15,226 nucleotides of DNA. Source: Anaerolineae bacterium. GTDB lineage: Bacteria > Chloroflexota > Anaerolineae > Aggregatilineales > Phototrophicaceae. The stretch lies in NCBI GenBank assembly GCA_025454715.1, contig JALONY010000029.1, forward strand, positions 1-15,226. The letters run 5' to 3'. Position 1 is the first letter of the stretch, and each line of letters begins with the position of its first letter. Under the pieces are notes generated by a model. It saw only the letters and a program-made list of their open reading frames with translations. It was not told where the DNA came from and ran no database searches. Of the stretch, positions 1 to 8,643 are shown in pieces. A program made the translations under genes and the position numbers.

Positions 1-755
<755 letters not shown>

Positions 756-759
756 GCCG

Positions 760-1839
760 ATGAGCGAACACGCCACCCCCAGCGCGCCCGCCGCGCCGCC
801 CGACCTGAGCGAGAGCCGTTTTCTGCGCGCTTGCCGCCGCCAGCCGGTCGATGCCATGCCGGTCTGGTTGATGCGCCAAGCCGGTCGCTACATGAGCGAA
901 TACCGCGCTCTGCGCGAGCGCTACGGCATTTTGGACATCATCAAAGCGCCCGAGCTGGCGCGAGAGGTCACACTCCAGCCGTTGGACGCCTTCGACCTCG
1001 ACGCCGCGATTTTGTTCTCCGACATCTTGTTGCCGTTGGAGGTGATGGGCTACGACCTCGCCTTCGTCAAAGGCGATGGGCCGGTGATTGGCAACCCGAC
1101 GCGCACGCTGGCCGATGTGGTGCGGCTGAAACAGCCCGACCTCGCCCGTGACCTCGGCTTTACGTTCGAGGCCATCCGCTTGATTCGCGAGGCGACCGAC
1201 CGGCGGGGCATCCCGCTGATTGGGTTCGCCGGTGCGCCGTTCACGTTGGCCAGCTACGCGGTCGAGGGCGGCGGCAGCAAAAACCGCGTGTTGGTCAAAT
1301 CGCTGATGTGGGGGCAACCCGAGACGTGGCACGCCCTGATGTCCCAATTGGCCGACGTGACCGGCCACTATTTGTTGATGCAAGCGCAGGCGGGCGCGCA
1401 CGCCCTTCAGGTGTTCGATAGCTGGGTGGGCGAGTTGTCGCCGGACGATTACCGCCGGTTCGTCATGCCTTATACCGCCCAAGCCATCGCCATCGCCCGT
1501 GGGGCGGGTGTGCCCATCATCCACTTCGGCACCGGCACCAGCAGCCTGTTGGAGCTGATGCGCGACGCGGGCGGCGACGTGATTGGCGTCGATTGGCGGA
1601 CGCCACTGGATGTTGCGCGCCAGCGGCTGGGCGACGGCGTGGCGACGCAAGGCAACCTCGACCCGGTGGCCTTGTTCGCGCCGTGGGAGAGCGTGCGCGA
1701 CCAAACGCGCCGCATCCTCGACTCGGTCAGGGGGCAGGCAGGCCACATCTTCAACCTCGGGCACGGCATCTTGCCCCAGACGCCGGTCGAGACCGTGCGC
1801 CGCTTGGTGGAGTTCGTCCATGATGACACCCGCGTTTGA
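760..1839 (+). CDS. hemE: Uroporphyrinogen decarboxylase
   Basis: HemE removes four carboxyl groups from uroporphyrinogen III to make coproporphyrinogen III in the cytoplasm. I place the start at ATG 760, with a GAGG ribosome site at 747-750; the frame stays open upstream, but that part overlaps hemB and looks unlike the family. The product has 359 residues, close to the usual 340-360. Signature 1, PVWLMRQAGRYMSEYR, is at residues 34-49. Signature 2, GFAGAPFTLASYAVEGGG, is at 155-172. Residues matching the known active site are Asp88 in FSDIL, Tyr167, Ser221 and His335 in NLGHGI. The 3' end overlaps the next gene by 20 bp, which suggests translational coupling. The first 17 or so residues (Ala/Pro-rich) are a loose N-terminal extension. 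Confidence 0.97.
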   Translation: MSEHATPSAPAAPPDLSESRFLRACRRQPVDAMPVWLMRQAGRYMSEYRALRERYGILDIIKAPELAREVTLQPLDAFDLDAAILFSDILLPLEVMGYDLAFVKGDGPVIGNPTRTLADVVRLKQPDLARDLGFTFEAIRLIREATDRRGIPLIGFAGAPFTLASYAVEGGGSKNRVLVKSLMWGQPETWHALMSQLADVTGHYLLMQAQAGAHALQVFDSWVGELSPDDYRRFVMPYTAQAIAIARGAGVPIIHFGTGTSSLLELMRDAGGDVIGVDWRTPLDVARQRLGDGVATQGNLDPVALFAPWESVRDQTRRILDSVRGQAGHIFNLGHGILPQTPVETVRRLVEFVHDDTRV

Positions 1840-3262
1840 GGCCGATGCCCCGCACGTCGTCATCGTCGGGGGCGGGGTGGCGGGCTTGGCCACCGCGTGG
1901 TTTTTGGAGCGGCAGGCCGATGAGGCGGGCGCGCCGGTGCGCGTGACCGTCTTGGAGGCGGGCGGGCGCTGGGGCGGCAAAGTCCAGACGGTGGCGCTGG
2001 AGGCCGACGGCCAACGCTTTTTAATCGAGGCGGGGCCGGACTCGTTTTTGACCCAGAAGCCGTGGGCGGTGCGCTTGGCGCGGGCGCTCGGCCTCGAGGC
2101 CGACCTCATCCCGATGCGCCCGCAAGCCGCGCCACTCAAGGTGCTGAGCGATGGGAGGCTGGTCGATTTGCCGGAGGGGGTGATGTTGCTCGCCCCGACG
2201 CGGCTTTGGCCGTTCGTGCGCTCCCCGTTGCTGTCATGGGCGGGCAAGCTGCGCGCCGCGCTGGATATGCTGTTGCCCGCCCGCCGTGGCGAGGATGACG
2301 AGAGCTTGGGGGCGTTCGTGCGGCGGCGCTTGGGCGGTGAGGTGCTGGAAAAAATCGCTGAGCCGCTGATGGCCGGAATCTACAACGCCGACGCCGACCG
2401 GCTGAGCCTGATGGCGACCTTCCCGCGCTTTCGCGAGGTCGAGCGCACGCACGGCAGCCTGATTCGTGGGTTGCGGCCAGCGGCGGGCAGCACGCCCAGC
2501 GGCGCGGCCTTCATGACCCTGCGCGATGGGGTGCAAGGCTTAACCGATGCGTTGGTGCGGCAGGTGCGCGCTGACCTATGCCTCGACGCGCCGGTCAGGT
2601 CGGTCGAATCGGACGGCGTGGGCGGGTATCGCGTCTGGCTGGCGGACGGTCAAGCTTTGACCGCCGATGCGGTGGTCTTGGCGTCACCGGCGGCGGCGAG
2701 TGCGCGCTTGCTGGGCGGCCTCGCGCCCGAGGCGGCGGCGTGTTTGCGCGGCTTTCGCACGGTCAGCACCGGCTCGGTGATGGTGGCCTACCGCGAGTCC
2801 GACGTGCCGCGCCCGTTGCGCGGGTCGGGCGCGGTCATCCCGACCGGTGAAGGCCGCCCGTTCAACGCCATCACGGTCGCGTCCAACAAGTTCGATGGGC
2901 GCGCACCGGCGGGGTATGTGCTGATGCGGGTGTTTTTCGGCGGGGCGCGCAGCCCGCAATCGCTGGCGCTCAGCGATGCGGCAGTGCTGGCGATGGTGCG
3001 CGCCGAATTGGCCGCGCTGTTGGGGGTGCAGGCCGCGCCGGTGTTGGAATATGTGGTGCGCTGGCCGGACTCCAGCCCACAATACGAGGTCGGGCATCTG
3101 GCGCAGGTCGAGGCCATCGAGCGGGCGTTGCCCAGCGGCGTCTGGCTGACCGGTAGCGCGTATCGCGGGGTCGGCTTGCCGGATTGTGTGCAGCAGGCCG
3201 AGCGCACCGCGTCGCAGGTTTGGGCGTGGGCTCATCAACGAGAGGGACGGGTTACGGTATGA
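1820..3262 (+). CDS. hemY: Protoporphyrinogen oxidase, oxygen-dependent HemY type
   Basis: This FAD enzyme oxidises protoporphyrinogen IX (or coproporphyrinogen III in the coproporphyrin branch) with molecular oxygen; some databases call it hemG. I chose ATG 1820, 20 bp inside hemE, because GGAG at 1809-1812 is well spaced before it; ATG 1823 is an alternative. The product is 480 residues, normal for HemY. The FAD dinucleotide fold [15 protein letters not shown] lies near residues 13-27, followed by [12 protein letters not shown] (46-57) and [14 protein letters not shown] (69-82). The C-terminal FAD block [20 protein letters not shown] is intact. The stop overlaps the hemL start as ATGA. An oxygen-dependent enzyme implies an aerobic or oxygen-tolerant host. 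The sequence does not settle whether the substrate is the protoporphyrin or the coproporphyrin form. Confidence 0.94.
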   Translation: MMTPAFEADAPHVVIVGGGVAGLATAWFLERQADEAGAPVRVTVLEAGGRWGGKVQTVALEADGQRFLIEAGPDSFLTQKPWAVRLARALGLEADLIPMRPQAAPLKVLSDGRLVDLPEGVMLLAPTRLWPFVRSPLLSWAGKLRAALDMLLPARRGEDDESLGAFVRRRLGGEVLEKIAEPLMAGIYNADADRLSLMATFPRFREVERTHGSLIRGLRPAAGSTPSGAAFMTLRDGVQGLTDALVRQVRADLCLDAPVRSVESDGVGGYRVWLADGQALTADAVVLASPAAASARLLGGLAPEAAACLRGFRTVSTGSVMVAYRESDVPRPLRGSGAVIPTGEGRPFNAITVASNKFDGRAPAGYVLMRVFFGGARSPQSLALSDAAVLAMVRAELAALLGVQAAPVLEYVVRWPDSSPQYEVGHLAQVEAIERALPSGVWLTGSAYRGVGLPDCVQQAERTASQVWAWAHQREGRVTV

Positions 3263-4519
3263 ACATCACGGAATCACAACGCTTGTTCGCCGAGGCGCAA
3301 GAAATCATCCCGGGCGGGGTCAACAGCCCGGTGCGGGCGTTCGGGAGCGTGGGCGGCACGCCGCGCTTCATCGCCCGTGGCAAGGGCGCACACATCTGGG
3401 ACGCCGACGGCCACCGCTACACCGATTACGTGTTGTCGTGGGGGCCGCTGATTTTGGGGCACGGCGGCCAACGGCACCAGCTACGGCGCGCCGACCGCGC
3501 TGGAGACGCGCCTCGCCCACACCGTCCGCGATATCATGCCCGCCGTCGAGATGATCCGCTTCGTCAACAGCGGCACCGAGGCGTGCATGAGCGCGTTGCG
3601 CTTGGCGCGGGCGTACACCGGACGCGAGAAAATCATCAAATTTACCGGCAATTATCACGGCCACGCCGATATGTTGCTGGTGCAGGCGGGCAGTGGGGTG
3701 GTCACGTTGGGCTTGCCCGACTCGCCCGGGGTGCCGCAGGGCGCGACCGAGCACACCCTGACCGCGCCGTATAACGACCTCGCGGCGGTGCGCGCCCTGT
3801 TCGACCGCCACCCCGACCAAATCGCGGGCGTCATCGTCGAGCCGATTGCGGCCAATATGGGCTTCGTGATGCCTGAGGGCGATTATCTGCACGCGCTGGC
3901 GGCCTTGTGCCGCGAGCGGGGCGCGCTGTTCATCCTCGACGAGGTGATGACCGGCTTTCGGGTGGCGTTGGGCGGGGCACAAGCCGCTTTTGGCCTCGCG
4001 CCCGACCTCGTGTGCCTCGGTAAGGTGATTGGCGGCGGCTTGCCGGTCGGGGCGTATGGCGGGCGGCGCGAGGTGATGCTGTCGGTGGCACCGGCGGGCA
4101 AGATGTACCAAGCGGGCACGTTGTCGGGCAACCCGTTGGCGATGTCGGCGGGCTTGGCCACGTTGGGCGGGCTACGGGCGGCGGGCGTGTTCGAGTCGAT
4201 CGTGCAGCGCACGACCGAGCTGGCCGACGGCTTGCGCGCCGTGTTCGAGCGGCGCGGGGTGCCCGCGCAGGTCGGGCAGGCCGGCACGATGTTCGGGTTT
4301 TACTTTTTGCGGCAGGCGGGCGCGGTCATCCGTGATTTCGAGAGCGCCAAGCAACACGCCGACACCGCGCTGTATGCGCGCTTCTTCCATGCGATGCTGG
4401 CGCGGGGGGTGTATTTTGCGCCCAGCCAGTTCGAGGCCGGTTTCGTCAGCGCGGCGCACACCGCCGACGACATCGCCCAGACGGTGGCGGCGGCTGACGC
4501 CGCGTTGGGGGAGGTGTAG
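3259..4519 (+). pseudogene. hemL: Glutamate-1-semialdehyde 2,1-aminomutase, frameshifted by an internal deletion
   Basis: HemL is a PLP enzyme that turns glutamate-1-semialdehyde into 5-aminolevulinate (C5 pathway). The start is ATG 3259, coupled to hemY by ATGA. Residues 1-68, from [20 protein letters not shown] to SWGPLILGH, are typical in frame 1. After His68 (codon 3460) the family continues in frame 2, from about 3467 ([10 protein letters not shown]) to the TAG at 4517-4519. Family members have about 15 residues between this GH and the GTS/GLS motif. Here only 10 nt separate them, so about 35 nt are gone and the frame changes. The rest looks intact: [28 protein letters not shown] and the PLP lysine in CLGKVIGGG (codon 4022). 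The two parts plus the gap give about 430 residues, the usual length. Frame 1 continues as nonsense to a stop at 3774. This is either a true lesion or an assembly error. Confidence 0.93.
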
Positions 4520-4530
4520 GGGCGGCGGGT

Positions 4531-4576
4531 GTCCCTCATCCCCCCGTCCATCAGCGAGTCCCTCATCCCCCCGTCC
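4531..4576. repeat. 19-bp direct repeat, two copies
   Basis: The 19-mer GTCCCTCATCCCCCCGTCC occurs at 4531-4549 and again, identical, at 4558-4576, with an 8-nt spacer (27-nt period). It lies in the long gap after hemL. The second copy runs into the inverted repeat at 4575-4603. The general style (CCCTCA, C-run, then TCTCCCAAAATA) resembles dispersed intergenic repeats I associate with Chloroflexota and cyanobacterial genomes. That family assignment is from memory. Confidence 0.8.
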
Positions 4577-4603
4577 CCCTTCTCCCAAAATAGGCGAAGG
4601 GGG
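4575..4603. repeat. Inverted repeat in the hem 3' flank
   Basis: CCCCCTTC at 4575-4582 is the exact reverse complement of GAAGGGGG at 4596-4603, leaving a 13-nt AT-containing loop. There is no T-run after it, so it is a poor intrinsic terminator in the + direction. Together with the direct repeat before it, it looks like a member of a dispersed palindromic repeat family. Other copies in the genome would prove this. Confidence 0.7.
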
Positions 4604-4625
4604 TGTGGAACGGGTCACAACCCAT

Positions 4626-4667
4626 AGGGGCGTGGCCTGCCGCGTCAGGGGCGTAGCGTGTTGCGCC
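4626..4667. repeat. Degenerate 21-nt tandem repeat
   Basis: Two adjacent 21-nt units, 4626-4646 and 4647-4667, match at 16 of 21 positions and share the 8-nt start AGGGGCGT. The second unit forms the left arm and most of the right arm of the terminator hairpin at 4647-4673. The terminator may therefore have been built from a duplicated repeat unit. Confidence 0.55.
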
Positions 4668-4673
4668 CCTTTT
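4647..4673 (+). terminator. Intrinsic terminator after the hem operon
   Basis: AGGGGCG (4647-4653) pairs exactly with CGCCCCT (4664-4670). Three more weak pairs (two of them G-U) close the inner stem and leave a loop of about 4 nt. TTTT follows at 4670-4673, then a T-rich stretch (GATTGTTTTGTGTTT). It lies 128 bp after the hemL stop with no gene between, which suits the end of the hem transcript. Confidence 0.7.
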
Positions 4674-4809
4674 GATTGTTTTGTGTTTGGCGGGTGGGGG
4701 TGCCGTTTCTTTTGTCGGGGTCGCCAAGCCACCGACCACCCCGCATAATCGAAACCATAAAGAAAAGCGCGGTTTTGCGCGGTTTGTTGCCCCTATTAGA
4801 GATGCTTGT
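4674..4809. other. Leader region before the acyl-CoA gene group
   Basis: This is the rest of the long gap between hemL and the KAS III-like gene. It is less GC-rich than the genes around it and presumably holds the promoter of the downstream group. A -10-like CATAAT is at 4744-4749, but I see no convincing -35 element 16-18 nt before it. A short GCGC-GGTTTT-GCGC inverted repeat is at 4767-4780. I see no small coding region that I can support. Confidence 0.4.
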
Positions 4810-5817
4810 ATGACTGTTTCGATTGGCATTGCCGGTTTCGGCACCTTTTTCCCACCCGACATCCAGACCTCGGCAGACCTCGCGCCGTTGACCGGCATCC
4901 CCGAGGCGGTCTTGCGCGAGAAGATGGGCGTCATCCAGCGCCACGTCGCCGACGACAACCACACCGTGACCTTTATGGCGTCCGAGGCGGCCAAGCGCGC
5001 CATCGCCCAAGCCGGAATCGACCCGCGCCAGATTGGGCTGGTGATTTCGCACGGGAGCGAGCACAAAGACCACCTCGTCTGGAACGCGGCCTCGAAAATC
5101 ATGCACGAGGTCGGCGCGACCCACGCCTACGCCTTCGAGATGTACGCGCTGTGCGCCGGTGCGCCGATTGCGCTGCACACCGCCCGCGCCCTGATGCAGG
5201 CCGACCCGCGCCTCGACTATGTGTTGTTGGCGGCGGGCAGCCGCGAAAACGACCTGATTAACCTGCGTAACGAGCGCTCCCGCTTCATGGTCAACTTCGG
5301 GGCGGGCGGCGGGGCGTTGCTGTTGCGCCGCAACGCGACCGAGAACGTGTTGTTGGGCGCGGCGGCCATCACCGATGGCACATTGTCCGAGACGGTGGTG
5401 CTGACCGAGGCGGCGGTGGCCGACGGCACGCCCGAGGTGGTCGGCGAGGTGCGCGGGCGCTTGGACGTGACCGACCCGCAGTATATGGCTGACCGCTTGG
5501 GCGCGGTGTCGTTGCCCAATTTCGTCCGCGTGATTCGCGAGGCGGTCGAGCAGAGCGGCGCGAGCCTCGCGGATGTGCGGTTTTTGGGCATTACCCACAT
5601 GAAAAAATCGTTTTACCTCGAGATTCTGCACGCGGTCGGCTTGACCGCCGAGCAGTCGGTTTACCTCGACCATTACGGGCACGTGCAGAGCGTCGATCAG
5701 GCGCTGGCGCTGGAGCTTGGGCTGGCGCAGGGCAAAATCAAGGCCGGTGACCTCGTGGTGCTGGCGGGCGCGGGCACCGGTTATACGTGGAGCGCGGTGG
5801 CGTTGCGCTGGGGCTGA
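4810..5817 (+). CDS. 3-oxoacyl-ACP synthase III-like condensing enzyme (thiolase fold)
   Basis: This protein has the KAS III (FabH) fold and probably forms or transfers an acyl group through a cysteine thioester. The start is ATG 4810, with a weak AGAGA ribosome site at 4798-4802; the frame is open further upstream without family similarity. Length is 335 residues. The nucleophile is Cys115 in MYALCAGAPIAL. Family landmarks follow: FGAGGGALLL (163-172), an ITHMKKSF block with His263 where FabH has the HQAN histidine, and GDLVVLAGAGTGYTW near the C-terminus (313-327). At the place of the third FabH catalytic residue (Asn in YGNTSAAS) this protein has YGHVQSVDQ, so His291 replaces Asn. It is therefore not a standard housekeeping FabH, which decarboxylates malonyl-ACP with Cys-His-Asn. 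It precedes an acyl-CoA ligase by 58 bp. Its substrate is unknown. Confidence 0.8.
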   Translation: MTVSIGIAGFGTFFPPDIQTSADLAPLTGIPEAVLREKMGVIQRHVADDNHTVTFMASEAAKRAIAQAGIDPRQIGLVISHGSEHKDHLVWNAASKIMHEVGATHAYAFEMYALCAGAPIALHTARALMQADPRLDYVLLAAGSRENDLINLRNERSRFMVNFGAGGGALLLRRNATENVLLGAAAITDGTLSETVVLTEAAVADGTPEVVGEVRGRLDVTDPQYMADRLGAVSLPNFVRVIREAVEQSGASLADVRFLGITHMKKSFYLEILHAVGLTAEQSVYLDHYGHVQSVDQALALELGLAQGKIKAGDLVVLAGAGTGYTWSAVALRWG

Positions 5818-5875
5818 ACACATCCCCAGTGCGTGGTGAAATAAATGTTTTTGGGCAAGAAAAAAGGCGTTACGG

Positions 5876-7444
5876 ATGACGATTTTTGCTTCGGACTGGA
5901 CGGCGTTTCACGCTGACCGCACCCCCGACAAGCTGGCGATGATTGACCAAGCCACCGGTCGGCAGTTCACCTATGCCGCGCTGGACGAGCGGGCGGCGCG
6001 CCTCGCCGCGTACCTGCGCGAGGTGTGGGGCGTGGCCAAAGGCGACCGCGTGGCGATTTTGGCCAAGAATTCGACCGAGTATTTCGAGGTGCAATTTGCA
6101 TGCATCAAGGTCGGGGCGTTGCTCTTGCCGCTCAATTGGCGCTTGGCCGAGCAAGAATTGCAGTTCATCTTGGCCGACTCGGGGGCGTTGGGCTTGGTCT
6201 ATGACGCCGAGTTCGCCGAGCGCGCCGACGCCTTGCTGCTCCCGACCTTGCAACATCGCTTGTGCATCGACACGCACGCCCCAGCCCCTGACGGCGCGGC
6301 GCGCTATGAGCACGTCATCGCCGAAAGCGCTGGGCGGGTGGCCTTAGACGGGCGCACGACCCATGACGACCCGCTGATGATCATGTACACGGCGGGCACG
6401 ACTGGACGCCCGAAAGGCGTGCTCATCACCCACGGGATGATGCTGTGGAACGCCGTCAACATCACCACCCCGACCGGCCTGAGCTGTGACAGCGTGTTTT
6501 ATGGCGTGTTGCCGACCTTTCACATCGGCGGGCTAAACCTGTACGCCAACCCTGTCTTGCACCTCGGCGGCACCAACTTGATCGCCCGCCAGTTCGACCC
6601 CGCGCTGGCACTGGCGACCCTCTCGGACGCGGCATTGGGCGTGTCGCACATGTTCGGCGTGCCGTCGATTTACCTGTTCATGAGCCAACACCCCGACTTC
6701 GAGGCCGCCGACCTGTCACGGGTGCGCTCGTGGGGGTGCGGCGGCGCACCGATGCCGGTGGCGGTCTTGGAGCGCTATGCGCGGCGCGGCATCGTGATTC
6801 AGCTTGGGTTTGGGATGACCGAGACCAGCCCGACCGTGTTCTTGATTGACCGGCGGCGGGCGCTGGGCAAGCCGACCTCGGTCGGCAAGCCGCTCCAGCA
6901 TACCCGCGTGCGCGTGGTGCGCGACGACTTCAGCGATGTGGCGGTCGGGGAGGTCGGCGAGGTGGTGGTGTGCGGCCCCAACGTCACCCCGGGCTATTGG
7001 CAACGCCCCGACGCCAACCGAGACAGCTTCACGGTCGATGCGGACGGTGCGCGCTGGCTGCACTCCGGCGATGCCGGAACGGTCGATGACGAGGGCTGCA
7101 TCTACATCGTTGACCGCTATAAAGACATGTACATCAGCGGCGGCGAAAACGTGTACCCCGCCGAGGTCGAGCAGGTGTTGTATCAAATCGAGGGGGTGGC
7201 CGAGGCCGCCGTGATTGGCGTGCCCGATGACAAATGGGGCGAGAGCGGCTTGGCGGTGCTGGTGGCCAAGGACGGCGCGGCGCTCGACCCCGATGCGGTG
7301 TTGGCCTATTGCCAGCGACATCTCGCCAAGTTCAAAGTCCCCAAGGCGGTGCGCCTGATTGAAGCGCTCCCGCGCAACGCCGCCGGAAAAGTGCTGAAGC
7401 GCGAATTGCGCGCCCAGTTTATCCCCGACGCCAAGCCGTCGTAA
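5876..7444 (+). CDS. Acyl-CoA synthetase (AMP-forming), first copy
   Basis: An ANL-superfamily enzyme that activates a carboxylic acid with ATP to an acyl-AMP and then to acyl-CoA. The start is ATG 5876, with AAGG at 5864-5867 before it; 522 residues is normal. Visible motifs are the phosphate loop YTAGTTGRPKG (171-181), GFGMTETSPT (311-320), the hinge region with HSGD (396-399) and DRYKDMYISGGENVYP (413-428), and the C-terminal adenylation lysine Lys505 in NAAGKVLKREL. The gene sits between the KAS III-like gene and the hydrolase, with short gaps of 58 and 43 bp. The sequence resembles general fatty-acid or aromatic-acid CoA ligases, and I cannot assign the acid. It is a paralogue of the ligase at 9138-10697. 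Confidence 0.9.
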   Translation: MTIFASDWTAFHADRTPDKLAMIDQATGRQFTYAALDERAARLAAYLREVWGVAKGDRVAILAKNSTEYFEVQFACIKVGALLLPLNWRLAEQELQFILADSGALGLVYDAEFAERADALLLPTLQHRLCIDTHAPAPDGAARYEHVIAESAGRVALDGRTTHDDPLMIMYTAGTTGRPKGVLITHGMMLWNAVNITTPTGLSCDSVFYGVLPTFHIGGLNLYANPVLHLGGTNLIARQFDPALALATLSDAALGVSHMFGVPSIYLFMSQHPDFEAADLSRVRSWGCGGAPMPVAVLERYARRGIVIQLGFGMTETSPTVFLIDRRRALGKPTSVGKPLQHTRVRVVRDDFSDVAVGEVGEVVVCGPNVTPGYWQRPDANRDSFTVDADGARWLHSGDAGTVDDEGCIYIVDRYKDMYISGGENVYPAEVEQVLYQIEGVAEAAVIGVPDDKWGESGLAVLVAKDGAALDPDAVLAYCQRHLAKFKVPKAVRLIEALPRNAAGKVLKRELRAQFIPDAKPS

Positions 7445-7487
7445 GTTTGTTGCTCCCGTTAAAGAGACGAAAAAAAGGAAAAAAACC

Positions 7488-8558
7488 ATGTCCATCCCAA
7501 CCCTGCCCGGCATTACCGAAAAGACCTTGCAATCCAGCCGCCTGACCACCCGCGTCTTGTTCAGCGGCGATGACCACGGCGCGCCGGTGCTGTTCATCCA
7601 CGGCAACGCCTCGTCCGCGACCTATTGGGAAGAGACCATGCTGGCGTTGCCCGCCGGTTATCGCGGTATCGCGCATGACCAGCGCGGCTATGGCGGTGCC
7701 GACCGCGCCGCCAAAATCGACGCGACGCGGGGCATGGGCGACTTGGCCGATGACGCCTTCGCCTTGCTCGACGTGCTCAACATCAAACAGGCGCACGTGG
7801 TCGGCCACTCGATGGGCGGCTCGGTGATTTGGCGGATGATGCAAGACGCGCCGGAGCGCTTGCTGAGCGTGACGTTGGCCGCGCCCGGGTCGCCGTATGG
7901 CTTCGGCGGCACCAAGGGCGTGGACGGGCAATTGTGCAACCCCGACGGCGCGGGCAGCGGCGGCGGCATCGTCAACGCGACCTTTACCCAATTGATGGCG
8001 GCGGGTGACCGCAGCACCGACAACCCGCAAGCCTCGCCCCGCGTGGTGATGAACACGTTCTATTGGAAGCCGCCGTTCAAGCCCGCCCGCGAGGAAGAAT
8101 TGCTGTCGTCGTTGTTGTCGGAGCACGTCGGGCCGCAAGAGTACCCGGGCGATATGGTGCCGTCGCCGCATTGGCCGTTCGCCGCGCCGGGCAAGTTCGG
8201 CCCCGCCAACGCCCTCGCGCCGATTTACGCCGGTGACGTGGCGCGCTTGGCGCACATCTCGCCCAAGCCGCCGGTGCTGTGGGTGCGCGGCGCAGATGAT
8301 CAAATCGTCGGGGATATGTCGCTGTTCGACATGGGCACGCTGGGGGCGCTGGGCGCCATCCCGGGCTGGCCGGGCGCGGAGGCGTACCCGTCTCAGCCGA
8401 TGGTCGGGCAGACGCGGGCGGTTTTGGAGGCGTATGCGGCCAACGGCGGGCAGTTCGTCGAAATCGTGTTGCCCGAGACCGGCCACACCCCCTACATCGA
8501 AAAGCCCGCCGAGTTCAACGCGGCCTTTCACGCCCATCTGGCCAGCGCGCAAGGTTAG
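7488..8558 (+). CDS. Alpha/beta-hydrolase fold protein (serine hydrolase)
   Basis: This is a probable esterase, thioesterase or related hydrolase of 356 residues. ATG 7488 follows an AGGA ribosome site at 7476-7479. The fold landmarks are the oxyanion strand VLFIHGNASS (34-43), HDQRGYGG (63-70), the nucleophile elbow GHSMGG with Ser108 (106-111), the acid Asp270 or Asp271 in RGADDQ, and His333 in ETGHTPYIEKP. A large Gly/Pro-rich lid of about 130 residues lies between the nucleophile and the acid, larger than in minimal family members, and may hold a bulky substrate. There is no signal peptide, so it is cytoplasmic. Its place between two acyl-CoA ligases suggests it acts on an acyl ester or thioester of the same pathway, but this is inference. 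Confidence 0.82.
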   Translation: MSIPTLPGITEKTLQSSRLTTRVLFSGDDHGAPVLFIHGNASSATYWEETMLALPAGYRGIAHDQRGYGGADRAAKIDATRGMGDLADDAFALLDVLNIKQAHVVGHSMGGSVIWRMMQDAPERLLSVTLAAPGSPYGFGGTKGVDGQLCNPDGAGSGGGIVNATFTQLMAAGDRSTDNPQASPRVVMNTFYWKPPFKPAREEELLSSLLSEHVGPQEYPGDMVPSPHWPFAAPGKFGPANALAPIYAGDVARLAHISPKPPVLWVRGADDQIVGDMSLFDMGTLGALGAIPGWPGAEAYPSQPMVGQTRAVLEAYAANGGQFVEIVLPETGHTPYIEKPAEFNAAFHAHLASAQG

Positions 8559-8588
8559 GGCGGCGCGGCGCGGTTCGGGCTATGCTTA

Positions 8589-8615
8589 GACCCGTCGGGC
8601 GCGGCTCGGCGGGTC
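8589..8615. promoter_or_regulatory. Strong 12-bp hairpin ahead of the Lrp-type regulator gene
   Basis: Bases 8589-8600 pair with 8604-8615 around a 3-nt GCG loop: 12 consecutive pairs, of which two are G-U. It lies 30 bp after the hydrolase stop and 28 bp before the regulator start. No T-run follows, so it is not a standard intrinsic terminator. It could be an mRNA processing or stability element, an operator for the adjacent regulator, or a Rho-linked end. Confidence 0.6.
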
Positions 8616-8643
8616 GGGAGTCGGCTTTGAGGGGCGTGGGGTG

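Noticed and set aside
3460..3480. Programmed ribosomal frameshift in hemL
   Set aside because: About 12 conserved residues are missing as well as the frame change, and there is no slippery heptamer or reason for recoding in this family.
3259..3774. hemL frame 1 as a complete separate short gene, with a second gene starting at ATG 3536
   Set aside because: Frame 1 loses all family similarity after 3462, and frame 2 matches HemL already from about 3467, before any start codon. This is one broken gene, not two.
4531..4576. CRISPR array
   Set aside because: There are only two copies of a 19-mer with an 8-nt spacer, C-rich and not CRISPR-like, and no cas genes.
4744..4749. CATAAT as a -10 promoter element for the acyl-CoA gene group
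   Set aside because: Five of six bases match TATAAT, but the sequence 16-18 nt upstream (around TCGCCA) is not a -35 element. It is possible but not supportable alone.
5845..5901. Small reading frame starting ATG 5845 between the KAS III-like and ligase genes
   Set aside because: It is short, mostly overlaps the ligase start in another frame, and has no ribosome site or recognisable product.
4810..8558. An OleABC-type olefin/beta-lactone cluster (KAS-like enzyme, AMP ligase, alpha/beta hydrolase)
   Set aside because: The hydrolase has a Ser nucleophile (GHSMGG), while OleB is haloalkane dehalogenase-like with an Asp nucleophile. No OleD-type reductase is present, and the ligase has all hallmarks of an ordinary acyl-CoA synthetase.
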